This document shows, piece by piece, positions 35,746 through 47,223 of a stretch of 64,000 bases of DNA. Source of the DNA: Selaginella moellendorffii (taxonomy: Eukaryota; Streptophyta; Lycopodiopsida; Selaginellales; Selaginellaceae); NCBI RefSeq assembly GCF_000143415.4, contig NW_003314297.1:186001-250000 (forward strand). The letters run 5' to 3'. Under the pieces are notes generated by a model that saw nothing but the letters and a program-made list of their open reading frames with translations, did not search any database and was not told the DNA's origin. Within the stretch, counting starts at the first letter, position 1. Every line of letters starts with the position of its first letter. The position numbers and the translations under genes are program-made.

Positions 35746-36156
35746 CTAACCATCGCTGGAACGCAAGAGCGATGGATCGACCGAGGCGGTGAAGCGTCGG
35801 CGCCATTCCAGGAGCTTCTCTTCTCTCGATTCGTCATGGACGCGGATTCTGAGGTTCTCATTGACCGTTTTGCTCGACTGTAAGAAGTGATGCCAACAAT
35901 TGGCGGCAGCAAGAACAGAAGCTGTCGCCAGCAAGCTTGCAACAAGACCAGCTTTTGCAACGGACACGCTTTGCCGTTCCATTGCCTCCAATAGAGCCTT
36001 GAAAAAAAAAGAATAAAGATGCACATAAGATGAACTCGGCCCCTGGATTGGCACCGGAAAAACTCCACCAGATCGCCAGAGAGCTTCGCTCTGCGATCTT
36101 CCGGATCGTAGCTCACTCCTGCGAAGTAGAGCCGTCAGTCGAGCTGCGAGATACAT
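35746..36156 (-). CDS. Small hypothetical protein with possible mitochondrial presequence
   Basis: An open frame of up to 136 residues. The N-terminus [20 protein letters not shown] is rich in Arg, Leu and Ala without acidic residues until Glu14, resembling a mitochondrial targeting peptide. A single hydrophobic segment ([20 protein letters not shown]) follows near residues 68-87, and the C-terminus is charged. A polypyrimidine stretch ending TTCAAG near 36000 may be an intron acceptor, so the middle section (about residues 34-53) could be intronic. I do not recognise a family. Confidence 0.45.
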   Translation of the reverse strand: MYLAARLTALLRRSELRSGRSQSEALWRSGGVFPVPIQGPSSSYVHLYSFFFKALLEAMERQSVSVAKAGLVASLLATASVLAAANCWHHFLQSSKTVNENLRIRVHDESREEKLLEWRRRFTASVDPSLLRSSDG

Positions 36157-36194
36157 TTTCCAACAACAACGTATGCCACGTGGCAGGATATTAA

Positions 36195-37952
36195 ATGCTT
36201 ATGTTTAGGGCGTTACGTCATAGGGTTGCTTTTGTCAAAGGTTACATTGAAAGGAAAGCAAGCAAGGAAGAGGGGGAGAACAAGAGTAAGTCTGTGGAAG
36301 GTTCCATTAGTGACAGGGCTCTTTCTTTTGCTTTGACTTATCAGAGTTTTTTTTCCGTAGTGAAAGGTGCTGGCTGCTTTCCCACGAAAGCAAAAGCAGC
36401 AAAGATCGACGAGGCAAAGGCCGAGGGAGCTGCATCCTCAAGTCACATATGGGGAAAAACTAATCCACTGAAGTTTCCTGCTTATTTGTACACAAAGGGT
36501 GTGTTCAAGGCGAACCACCCTTTGATTAAGGTGGGCAAGCGGTAAACAAAGTTGGCTGCTTCATAATACTTGTTGTAATGCTTGTAGATTGTCAGCGGAG
36601 AGGAACTAATGCCGGCATTTGACAAGTTTGCGCTGCCGCTGCTGGTGGATGCGCAAGTCAGACGAGCGGCTATTTTCCTGTGCTCTACAGAATTTACTCG
36701 ATTCTATAAGTATGTTCTTTTCCTATGTTTCTCGTGAGTGCAGTAACCATCTTTTTTGGTTTCTTACCCAGACTTTACGGAAAGGCATCCAATGAAAAAC
36801 AACTAACAGAGTTCCACCATTCTTTGGTCAGAGAACTGGAGAAGCTCACAATACCATCGGGCCAGACACTGAAGAAACTTGAGGGAGATCAATTGCTGTA
36901 CGAGAGCCTAACGGGGAAAAAGAGGAAGCGTACAGATCTGTCGGACATTGCAAGCTTTTCAGACCAGCTGGACATGTTGTTGCAGGTGGCTGAGGAAAGA
37001 ATTTCACAGGATTTGAGATTTTGACCTTGATCCTGAGCATGCTCCAGTAATAGGAGAAGATGGTGAAGAATCGACGGGCGCTGCGGACCTCAAAGTGTAC
37101 GTGCTGGTGAACAAGCTGCAAGAAGTAAGCCATCTGAATTGCATGTATAATCATTCTGACGTATGTTTTGTTTGACTCTAGCTTGTGAAGAAGTTAGTTG
37201 CGATTATAGAGTTCAAGTTCACAAACGAAAAACAGGCAGGCTTCCAGGGCACCTGCTATGCTTGCAAAGAAGCTCCCATCAACATGCACAACTCCCAGAC
37301 GAATCCCATTTACGTACTCTGTTTCTCCGAGCGTTGGAAACGTTCCATCCTACATTTGCGGGGAGAAGTTTCTGTAAAGAATGGCACACTCGATCGCAGT
37401 TCCCTTCCAGGTACTTACTATACTGAGAAAGTTGTTTCCTAGCAATGTGTTTGTACAGCTTTTAGGAAGACCGAGAAGATGATGGGTTTCAAGGACCCAA
37501 TTCCTGAAGAGGAGCTTGTGGAAATGTTGCAGGAACGCACTGCTTTCTTCCAGCGGAAATATTCTCAAGCCCCACAGTCGCTCTACCCTGACAATATGTA
37601 CCTTGTTGGGACGCTTTACACCTCCGACGAGGTAAGTATTTTTGAAGTGTTAAATGATTGATTTAACTTACGCCTTTGGCATTCTGAGGAAGTGGCATGA
37701 ACTTCCTCGGAATGAGTTGTTTGGTGGTGGCAGTCCAGACACACACCGTCTCTATGAGGGACTTTTACGTATCATCATTGGAGATGCGGTGCTCAAATGG
37801 AGTAAGGAAATGCTTAACAAAGTTGTAGAAGCAAGGGAGTCAATACGTATGGAGGAGCGAGTTCTGCACACAGGTACCATGCATAAGATTTTCAAAAAAT
37901 TTATTGCCTTTGAAATTTGTGGTTTTACTTTTTAGGATTTATGGACAGATGA
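36195..37952 (+). CDS. Multi-exon hypothetical protein, no recognised domain
   Basis: Several exons with good splice signals join into one frame of roughly 430 residues. Exon 1 (from [20 protein letters not shown]) ends at NHPLIK before a GTGGGC donor near 36530 and joins [20 protein letters not shown]. The next junction, FTRFYK to [10 protein letters not shown], restores the frame. Later exons read [63 protein letters not shown] and [20 protein letters not shown]. The last exon is very short and ends TGA at 37952. I see no membrane segment, signal peptide or catalytic motif, and a CxxC (YACKEAP has only one Cys) zinc site is not evident. The junction near 36985-37037 is the least certain. 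It may be an orphan or fast-evolving gene. Confidence 0.55.
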
Positions 37953-39565
37953 GAACCAGAAACAACACAACTTGAGACTGTAAAATTGAGAGTCGCATAT
38001 GTATACATGTGGAGGACAGAGCTATACTAACATGTTTCCTTACAACTAACTATGATTGCAGAGACTGGTGGTGACAATAGGATGAAAGCTTGAATTGATT
38101 GCTTCAAGTGGTTGAAAATTGCTTCGGAATTTTGGTCGACCAAAAGATAATACCAACGATTCCCTGAGGTCATCACACAGCACCATCCGCTTGTCTTCTT
38201 CTACCAATCTGATCGGGCATGCCGGCTGTGACCTGCCTGTGACGCCAATTTCATTTGGAGAGCAAGATGTCTAGTCAACGAGGCAATTCCTTCATGGGGC
38301 CAAAGAATGAGCTTGTTTGTCGCAGTTCATTGAGCAGAGCATGAATTTATATTCCAGTACGTTGAAACAAAGTTTAAATCAATTTGAAGAAATGCAGATC
38401 CTTAGATCCTTTTAAATACTATTTTAGGTTTCTTGTGCAAGGAGCGCCATAGTAAGATTCATCGAAGACGTCCATAACGTTGAGTTGGTGCCAAAAGGCT
38501 TCTATGAGATCGCCAGCTCAAAAGCACAACAAACGTATAGGTATAATCCTTTGATTTTTTTTATGAGAGCTAACCTCGGCATAAAAACACTAGTTAATTA
38601 GCATGAACACGTTCATGACACAAACCACTCACATGAGCCTTGTGCTAGTAAAAGCACACGTTTGCATGGCTTTGAATTTCCAGAGGTTGTATCTCCTTTC
38701 TGATGAAAAAATGAGTGTTCATACCTTGTGCTCGTGAGTTTGTATTTGGAAAGCTCTCTCCTATAAGCTCCTCCCCAGTTCTTGTTCGCCTAGGTTGGGA
38801 GAAGATGATCTCTCCTAGAGCGGCGCCATCCAGAGCATCGAGGTGTCGGACCTGAGGGAGGTGGTCATCTTCGGCTTCCGGAGCTTCCACTGTGCAGCAA
38901 AGCTCATGACTTTGATCGTTTCTTCCAGGTTTTTTGCTTGAGGAAAGTGTCGCTATGGCAATGCATGCCGGTTTATGCACGGGGTGGTCCTTCTTGCAAC
39001 TCGAAAGCTGGCGGTGGTGGTTTCAGAACTTGCGTCTCCACCGGAACTGCGGTGACTGGGAAAGATTTGGCGAGTGGCGATGGTGGTCTTGGAGGTGTGT
39101 CCACGCCAAGCGCAGCTATCGTGAAGGATCTGAGTGGCAGCGCGGGCAAAGCCTCGATACATTACGATTAATAATGTGATATCCCATTATCTGTTGAAGA
39201 ATATGTCGTTTGCCAATTAAGTTTCTTCGTGGAAGTTTAGAGCACGGCAATGCTGATCGTTCTTCCGGCTTCGCTATGACAATCAGGCCGGTTTAAATGG
39301 AGCTCCAAAGTTTTCCGCGAGGAATGCTTCGCAGTGATTTCTACAGCTCTAGAAACAGTGTTTTCTTCTTCTCTAATATACCTTGCTGTTGCCAGGCCTT
39401 GGAATAGTCCAGCTCTGGAAAAGTCCGTTGTCCATGTTGACGTGTAACTCTTAACCAAAGAATCGTTCAGGCAGAGGTAATTTGCAGTTCTCAAATCGTT
39501 TCAATCGTTTTATTGATTCACGTTCTCCACACACAGGTGGTAATAACAAATCCACAGACGGTAAC
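37953..39565. other. Intergenic region, no confident gene
   Basis: No gene can be supported. A short Gly/Ser-rich open frame of 77 residues at 38938-39171 has no known features. The part next to 39566 would be the 3' flank of the siderophore synthetase gene. Confidence 0.45.
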
Positions 39566-41374
39566 TCAAGATGGCCGATAAGTGATGAGATTGGGAACCT
39601 TAATGTAAAGGTAGTCGCGGTACAAGCCTTGGAGCTTCATGGTGATAAACGCCTTCCAGTTGACAGTAGCACCAAGCCACAGGCTTCGGGCATGGCATCC
39701 GGGCGGTAGCATGGCATCCACCTCGGCTCTCACAAACTCCCAACCTTTGGCGTTGTAGTGGACGCTCAGCGCCCGTGCGAGACGATGGAGATGGCACTGG
39801 ATGATCGTGTGAAAGGCCAGGTTGTGAACTTCGTCGATTGTCTCAGCAAGCTGAGAGCAGTTCTCCGCATCCCACACGTCGAGCTCGAGGCCAGTGGTCT
39901 CGAACAGAGTTTGTTGGTGGGCTTTGATACCGCCCAAGTCGCGGACCGTGAAACCCACGAGCTCCCACTCTCCAGCGACAGCTGCGGGACGGAACCGTGC
40001 CAGAACGTTTTGGAGATGGGCCTCGAAACTCACTCCGTGTTTCAGCAGCGGTGGAAGGAATGCCCGGAGGAAGAGCCGGGCGTAGTTCTGGAAGAAGAGC
40101 TCCTTCTTCTCGAGGGAGTCGAGGTGGAACAGGGTGTTGACGACGAAGTCATCGCTCCTCGAGGGATATCGCTCAGTGAGAGCGGCAGATAGCACGACTC
40201 TCTCGCTTCGGGCTCGGGTGGTGGCCAGGTGCTGGGGGTCCTGCCGGATCACGCAGCTCAGGTTTTTGGCGACGTCGGGATCCGGGTGATTGGAAACAAC
40301 GCTGGCGAGCTCGTGAGCAACCTCGAGCAGGTCCTTGTCCTCGATGATCTTGTCAGCAACGGGTTTGAAAGCTGGGCCGATGTGAGTCGTCCACGGTGTG
40401 ATAGTCCGGGTGGCCGAGCTGATCTTCACACCGATTGGGAGCTTGAGATTGAAGGCGGGGAGCTCGTCCACGACCACTGTTCTCACTGAGGCTTGAGCTC
40501 GGGCTTTGCAAGTGAAAGGAAGGTGGCGAGCGTGAGGAAAGTGGAGCAGCACGCTCGGGACTTGGACGTGGTGGACAGGCATGACGAGCTCGTCGCAGGA
40601 ATCCATGAAAACGTTGGCCCTGGCGGAGGAGATCTGGACGAGAGGCGCTACAAGCTTCTCAAAGTCGCCACGGACAGTGAGCTTGGATCGTGGAACCGCG
40701 AAGAAATGGATCTTGGGGGCCGATAGGTCGTTGTTCCAGGGATCGATGGGCAAAGTTGGAGGGACGTGAAACCTCGACTTGTGCATGGGATGCGTTGCGT
40801 GGCCTTCAACAATGAGCTGCTCCCATTGCATCGAATCGGTGGTGTGCTCGAGTTCTGGCGGAGCTCGTCCCTGGTGGTGGCTGTAAGCGGCCGCCTGGTG
40901 TGACACCGAGTTCTCCATCTCTTGAGTGATCTGCTCCAGCAGCGCAGCGCTCAAGGCCGGGTCCCATTCTTGGAGCTGCGTGGTGACGGTCCGGACGTCT
41001 GCGGGCACGTACTCGACAGGTCGATCGACTTGCAACTGCTGGACGGGGAAGCCAATCTCGTCCGGGTCGAGCAAAGTTACTGGAAGAATCTCCGCGGGCT
41101 CGCCGCCGAGCTGTGGAGGCTTTTGGACCGGGGGAAGCTCTCGAAGTGGCACGAGAAAGCTACCGTGCTTGAGTAGCTCGAACTCTTCGGAGGCGGCGGA
41201 GATGCACATCCAGTGCTTGCGGTGCTTGGGAGGGACGGGAGCCGCGAGCCTGGCGGGGAGAGATTCGGCGTGGAGCACCAGGTACGCTTTCACGAACTTC
41301 TCATTGACGAGGCAGGCGAGCAAGCGCGCTAGTACCGCGTTCTTGGCCTCTGTCTGGAACTTGCTAACTTCCAT
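39566..41374 (-). CDS. IucA/IucC family siderophore synthetase (NIS synthetase), intronless
   Basis: A single uninterrupted frame of 602 residues, the usual length for NRPS-independent siderophore (NIS) synthetases. Family motifs occur in order: GHATHPMHKSRF (about residues 191-202, ATP/citrate-binding HPxxKxR), VHHVQVPSVL (267-276), KLPIGVKISSATRTITPW (311-328), HGVSFEAHLQNVLARF (446-461, catalytic HG..EAH.QN) and GFTVRDLGG (474-482). These enzymes adenylate citrate or a related carboxylate with ATP and condense it with an amine or alcohol to build hydroxycarboxylate siderophores, as in aerobactin (IucA/IucC) or fungal rhizoferrin (Rfs) synthesis. No targeting peptide is evident, so a cytosolic protein is likely. 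It lacks introns, unlike nearly all neighbours, which fits gene transfer from a bacterium or fungus. No transport or partner gene is adjacent. Substrate cannot be told from sequence. Confidence 0.92.
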   Translation of the reverse strand: MEVSKFQTEAKNAVLARLLACLVNEKFVKAYLVLHAESLPARLAAPVPPKHRKHWMCISAASEEFELLKHGSFLVPLRELPPVQKPPQLGGEPAEILPVTLLDPDEIGFPVQQLQVDRPVEYVPADVRTVTTQLQEWDPALSAALLEQITQEMENSVSHQAAAYSHHQGRAPPELEHTTDSMQWEQLIVEGHATHPMHKSRFHVPPTLPIDPWNNDLSAPKIHFFAVPRSKLTVRGDFEKLVAPLVQISSARANVFMDSCDELVMPVHHVQVPSVLLHFPHARHLPFTCKARAQASVRTVVVDELPAFNLKLPIGVKISSATRTITPWTTHIGPAFKPVADKIIEDKDLLEVAHELASVVSNHPDPDVAKNLSCVIRQDPQHLATTRARSERVVLSAALTERYPSRSDDFVVNTLFHLDSLEKKELFFQNYARLFLRAFLPPLLKHGVSFEAHLQNVLARFRPAAVAGEWELVGFTVRDLGGIKAHQQTLFETTGLELDVWDAENCSQLAETIDEVHNLAFHTIIQCHLHRLARALSVHYNAKGWEFVRAEVDAMLPPGCHARSLWLGATVNWKAFITMKLQGLYRDYLYIKVPNLITYRPS

Positions 41375-42557
41375 GCTTCCTTGATTTTCTTTTTCTTTCA
41401 GGAATGCGAGCTTTCAAAGAAAGGAGCTACGCGTGTGCTCGTTCCTGGAAAGCAAGCAAGCAAAGGAAACTCGTTACTCAACTGAGAACTACACTCGTAG
41501 GACGTGGCGTTTTTTCGCCTGGTGCTAGAGGAATCGCGGAAAAGGACGCGAGGCCGAGAAGAGATATGGAGAGAGCACAAGTTTGTTTCGGCAATAAAGA
41601 GCGCCATCGCTTATGTACTGCGCGCATGATTGGAGGCGTGGAACGAGTCCATGCCAAGGATGTGGTGTGTGACGCATCGGGCACGAGTTCTCTCGAGCAG
41701 GACATACTTTGGGGAGGGAGAAGACATGATTTGCGATGAATCACAGAGTTATGGCGATGATCTTGTGGTCGCGCTAGAAGTTGTAAAGAGATACGAGAAG
41801 ATAGATTATGAGGTACAAGAGAAAGGGTCATTGATACGGTGCAATTGGACAAACATCCCTGAGAATGCGGGAGTTAGTAACTGGGGCAAGAGATGCGTAC
41901 ACCAGGCACGAGCTTGTCTCGAGCGGGGTGTACTCGGGGTAGTGGGTCGGTTCGTATTATATATATTTGGAGATATGCAGCGAAGATTGGATTTTCAGTA
42001 TATATTAGAATATGGCCTTTTTGTTTTTCTTGATTATAATTTCCAAACATTTGTTTTAAAACTCCAGAATTTTTGTGTAAATCAATTCGGCTTTCCAGAT
42101 TTTAATATGCTTGCAATATATAAAAAATATGTTAAATATTCTGGGATATTTTACCATTTAACAGTTATTTAAATTAATTTTGTGTTTATAATTTATAAAC
42201 TTTTCTAAACACTTTTTAGTGTATTCTAATTTAAACACTATTATAATTATAAACTTCCATTTGATATTAAGTAAACCAAACATGATGTCAATAGATCTAT
42301 AAACTATGTATCTAATTCAGATTAGCATTGTTATTTTGATTTACTACAAATGCAAAGCTATAAACACTCATCCAGTAAAGGCAAATGCGATTTTCTTCTT
42401 GCCAATACACAAAACACAAGGATGCATTTCTTTTATTATGTGATCGCCACAGAGACCGGCAATCCCGTGCGTAAGAAAAAAAAATTGGCTCACCTGATCC
42501 CTGGGCCGCGTGGTCATATACTTTGGAGTTGGAGTGTTCCAAACAAGAGTTCTGTGG
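41375..42557. other. Upstream flank of the siderophore synthetase and 3' flank of NEK
   Basis: The first 550 bases have mixed composition and should contain the promoter of the minus-strand synthetase. No clear TATA box or recognisable iron-response element was found by eye. An open plus-strand frame at 41630-42172 runs into AT-rich DNA and looks accidental. Bases 41980-42350 are AT-rich. Confidence 0.45.
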
Positions 42558-45500
42558 CTACGCTGCTGCCGTGACCTTGTGCTGCTCCTGGTGGTGCTCG
42601 GCCAGCATCCCCTTGAGGCTCTTGGTGAGCCAGATCGCCGTCTCCCTGGGCGACACCGCACCGCCACCAAAAGGCTTGAGGACGATGGCCAGCTCCTCCA
42701 GCCTGTGCTGCGCTAGCAGCTGGGCCGAAAGCTCCAGCAAGCCCTCCAGAGCATCCGCCCTTTGTCTGTAAGACTTCAAGTCCGTCCCATCCATCGCACC
42801 CCTGTCCTGCTGCTCGCTCCCGGACGCTACCTCTGTTGCTGTCACAGTAGCACTCAAACTCGAAGGACCACCACCACAACCGCCACCTTGGTGTTGACAT
42901 TGTTGCTGGCTTTGCTGCTGCTGCTGGGAGATTGGCAGCACCTCCACGTCGGGCTTGAGATCGAGCAGCGACGCGATGTCCATGTCCCGCGGAAGTTCGC
43001 TGTGCGTCGGGTGGTGTTGCTGCGGCTCGGCCTTGTCACCGCCACCGCCGAGCCTAAACGTGCTGTGCCGGATGACATGAACCACGTCGTTGAAGACCGG
43101 GCCCGAGCTGCCTGGCATCTGGACTTTCTCGTTGCTTATCTGGATGGCTATCTTGTCCTTGGATCCACCACCGCTCCCGTGATAGCGATCGCCACTTGTG
43201 TGGAAGTCGCCAGACTTTGCGTGGCTGCTGCGAGGCTCTGGCAGCCTGCTCTTGGAGAAGTACCTGTCCGCGTACTTTGCAAAGTCGTGGGCCTCGCACA
43301 GCGACTCGTCAGGCGTCAAGTTGAACTGCGGGATCTTGTCCAGCCTGGGAGCGTTCACTGAGACGTCAGGTGATCGGAGGTCCTTCAATCCGGCCAGGTG
43401 CGCCGACTTCTTGTTGGACGGCCGGACCAGAGGCCGCAGCAGCGATAGCACGTCGTCTTTAAACTCCTGGTCCCGTCCGAGAGACTTGACTGGGCTCGGA
43501 TGTATCCGCGACTGTAGAGATGACTTCACCGTGGTGCGAACGAAGGCTGGATCCTCTGGCCGAGAAATTCGTCCAGCCGGGTTAGTTGTTGGTGTGTAAG
43601 GCTTTGGTGTCTCGTGTACCGCCGGCACGGCATTCCGGGAAGTATACTTGCCACCACCAGCTGCGGGCATCGAGGACCTTCGTGCAGTTGAAAGTGGTGT
43701 TGTGGGGACGGTCGGCTTAGACTTAGCTCCAGTTGATCGTTCCACCACAAGCGGAGACACCAGCTCTGCTTTGATTTTATTTCTTGAAGGAGGCTCCCCA
43801 CCCTGCAGACGCTTGAAAAGTTTAGAACCATTCAGAATTGTAAGCACGAACACTTACAGAATACTTCTTTCGTGGAGGAGCTTCCCTTGCTAACGGCGTC
43901 CGAGGACTTGGGACTACCGACTTTACACGGCTAGTTCGAACCGGCGAGCTTTTGATTGGATACTTGTCTTGTTCAGCACCAGAATCCACTTGCGTTTCAC
44001 TTCCGTCCGTCAAGTTTTCTTCGAAGTGCCTTTTAGCTAGTCGATGCTTCAGCCACTCAAAATTCGTTAGACCTGCGTTTCTTCCCAGTGTCTTTGATAG
44101 AGACTCTGATGACGTCTCGGAATTCTCCTTCTCACTGGTATCGACATTCCAAATGTGACTTGCAGTTCTGCTAGTGGGAGCAGCTGATTGCACGTCGTCG
44201 TGCTCAAATCGTTTATTGTCGACATCGCCACTAGAGTCCGTGGCGTTCATTGAATAGCTGCTATCGCCACTAAGGTCCAGGCTGTGCGCCATGAGAAGAG
44301 CTCCACCAACTTGCCTTCTACGCTGGAGTAGATATGGTTGCAAATGCGGGTGTCTCAGTAGTTCTGCGGCCTACAAAATGTTTCAACCAGGTCAGGTTAG
44401 CGACAAAGGTACAAGTCAAACAGATTACCGTCGGACGATGCTCCGGATTTTTTCGAAGCATACTCCGTATCAAGGATTTACTAGAGAACACAGTGCAGTC
44501 GAAGCAAAAAGTTAGCAAACGAGCAGAACAGGAGAAGACACTCAATGCTGCACTCACAATGAGCTAGAGTAGCACGTTGGCAGTGGGCCGATCGAAGACT
44601 TGTTGATTTTATTGATCAGTCCTTGGATATCCTGGTCAGACAAAACATGAAAAACGGTTTCTGCAGAGCAGGAAGTAAAAAACTCACGAAGGCTTTAAAT
44701 GCTGGCCTATGTGCGCTCATCTCATACATGCAACATCCTGCACACATAACGCTTAAAATTAGAACCAGCTCAGAACCATTATTTACTTCTACCTAGAGAC
44801 CAGATATCTGACTTGAAACCATATGGGATATCAGCTAAAAGCTCAGGACACATGTAGTTCGGTGTCCCTACGACCTGTATAACAGCTTTAAGCAGAAGAA
44901 ATACGACCGCAGGATGGTATTTACCGAGCACGCAAGGTCATCCGACTTGAGCATTTTGGCGAGTCCAAAGTCACCTACCAAGTTTTCCACATTGTAGTGA
45001 GAAACACAACGAATGTTCCAATCACTTGGCGTACCTAATCGAATGTCATGATCCTTCGTTAAAAATATGTTGGAGCACTGAAATGGAGAACAGCTGTTGA
45101 GCATATCACGGGAGCACTGACAAACACGTCTACCTTAACATCCCGATGGAGAATGTGGTTTGCATGTAGGTACTCAACGCCCAAGAGGAGTTGGACGAAC
45201 CATCTGCAAAGCCTCTGTGGCAAACAGCAGAAACATTAAAACCAAAAGAAACAATGAAAACAATCCACTGACCTCCTCCGGGAAGTAAGTTCCGTTAGCT
45301 TTACGGATGATGTCCGCCCTGCGAAACATACAAGAGGCGAATCATAAGAACTCGAAGTGTTTGTTATGAACAAAACAAATGCGTACATGTCCCCTCCCTC
45401 ACAGTATCCTGTGACGATGCATACATAGCATCCCTGCAGACTTGTATAAGAACAAAACTACGCATAAAACAAGAATACCAAACCTTCTCCACCCACGCTT

Positions 45501-45857
45501 CCTTGTATTCGACAATGTGAGGGTGCTTCACCCGAGAAACAAGAGCCATCTAGAAACCAAAAACACGTTATGCGAAATTCTCCTCAAATTGCTCGAAGTA
45601 CCTCTTGGTGAGCAGAACGCCTGCATCTATCACTCTGGCGAGCAAGTCTTATTTTCTTCAAGACATACCTGCGACAAGCGGAAACGAAAAAAAGAAAAAA
45701 GCAAAAAAAAAAAACATGAGAAGGAACAAGGAACATCAAAACACAATGCGCCTTACTTCTTCTTCTCAAGTTTGTGATTGACGAGAATGGCTGAGCCAAA
45801 CGCGCCCTTCCCAACTTGCCCAATGATCTCATACTGCTCCATTCTCGACGAGTCCAT
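42558..45857 (-). CDS. NIMA-related serine/threonine kinase (plant NEK)
   Basis: The N-terminal exon gives [20 protein letters not shown] (glycine-rich loop), preceded by MDSSR from the ATG at 45857. Short exons then supply [14 protein letters not shown] (ATP lysine), [38 protein letters not shown] (catalytic loop), [20 protein letters not shown] (activation segment), [20 protein letters not shown] and [18 protein letters not shown]. The long C-terminal region, mostly one exon, is disordered and Ser/Pro/Gln-rich, ending in a helical segment ([20 protein letters not shown]). This architecture fits plant NEK1-5 proteins, which act on microtubules and directional cell growth. The kinase domain keeps all catalytic residues. 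At least nine short introns are present; one splits RLG from DFG. Confidence 0.92.
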
Positions 45858-46969
45858 TGAGGAAACGCGTCGTTCCTGCGCCCCTTCTCACATATGGACG
45901 ATGGACCGTGAGGCAATTTCCTAGCTTTGCTTTCCTAGCTGCAACTGGCACAGCAGACATATCCACGCAATCAGATTCTGACGGTGAGGAATCGTACTGG
46001 GAAAAACGGAAAAGAAAAATGTACCTTGTGGAAGCAGCAGTGATGAGAAGAATTCATCCACCCAGTAACGGTGTGTCGCCCTTCAATCAATCACAATGTA
46101 GCTTCGGCACCGACGAGTTAAAGGCAAGGAAAAGGGATGGGGCAGAAACATATGGTCCGATCGCCTGCGCCCAACACAAGCAACGCAAGGGAGCAATCTT
46201 TTATGCTCTACCAGTAAAGAATTTAAATATGGGGAGAAAATTTCTCACCTGGATTTGTGTCACTGACCGAGGAGATCGAGAAAACACCGCAGTAGAAGCA
46301 TTTAAAATCTCCTCTCGTCAAAGAAAAGATGCCGCTGCCAGAAAGGACGAGGAGAAAAACTTTTGGCCCCCTGCGACTACTGTAATATTTCGGCAATGCC
46401 GCCGCAAAAGCACCTCACCAGCCGCTAGAATCGAGATTTCCCGGAAGAAAACTACGCAATCAGCACTAAGAACAGTGGATTCCCCGGCCAAGAACACGGA
46501 TTAAACCCGAAGATCGGACGCGGCCGTCGCGGCGCCAGGCGTGCCACGACGCGGATGGAGCTCGCGCCTACGATCGATCGATGACTCACCCGCGACTACT
46601 CTCGCTAAAACCCTGTTCTTCCCTCTCTTCTTTCACGATTAACCCCAATGTCCGGTCGAGGGGGTTTAAATTAAAGGTAAATTTCAAAAAGCGTACGTTT
46701 ACCCTTTACCGGTACCGGCGACGTGAAATTTGAACCAAGTGTGAAAATGAGATTTGGCGCAAAATTGGGCAAGGGAGCATGACCCATGATAAGACATGAC
46801 AGTTGAGCTGTATGTGGGCCATGAGAAAACAAAGCAAAGAACCAACTTAAATGAGTCATGGGTCATGCAGCGTGGTGGCGTCGTCGGTTCGATCCTTTTG
46901 ACTTGCTCTACGTCAGTTCTTAATTGTTGAAAGCTCTTGTATAAACTAATTGTATTTGTATTGGTTTGC
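45858..46969. other. 5' flank of the NEK gene
   Basis: This holds the promoter and probably the untranslated leader of the minus-strand NEK gene. AAAACCCTG near 46610 resembles the AAACCCTA motif near several other starts. A 215-codon plus-strand frame at 45857-46504 begins at TTG, has no family features and is treated as accidental. The rest shows nothing recognisable. Confidence 0.5.
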
Positions 46970-47223
46970 TGAGACGAGCCAGAAGTTGTCGAGTGGACAA
47001 GTTAGCAGCTGGGAGAAAAAAAATTCCTTGGAGAGAAAGGGAGCATCAATCTATAAAGAAAAACTTAGCAAACACTGAAAAACAAAGTGGCAATAAACAT
47101 ATCCAGTCAGTTGCACACTTTGGTTTCGTGAGTTGGTGCTCTATGAAGCTCCACATATGAGATAAGGACCTGAGGCCGGGTTGAAAGAAATGATTCTGGA
47201 AGCCAGTGAATGCAATCTCTTAA
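46970..47223 (-). pseudogene. Left part of a decayed TOP3B copy
   Basis: Three short stretches match the intact TOP3B gene in the same orientation and order, with large deletions between them. About 46970-47015 matches 17630-17680 (GAAGTTGTC with AGTGGACAAG). 47040-47160 matches parts of 17690-18075 (TTTCGTGA, CTCTATGAAGCTCC). 47178-47223 matches about 19560-19602 (TTGAAAGAAA, TCTGGAAGC, AGTGAATGC). The homology stops at CTCTTAA and resumes at 57396, so these are two halves of one pseudogene. Confidence 0.75.

Noticed and set aside
41630-42172. 180-codon plus-strand open frame next to the siderophore synthetase
   Set aside because: The second half runs through AT-rich intergenic DNA and there is no domain. 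I considered a siderophore partner gene but nothing supports it.
45857-46504. 215-codon plus-strand open frame upstream of NEK
   Set aside because: It begins at TTG exactly opposite the NEK start codon, has no recognisable features and lies in the expected promoter/leader.
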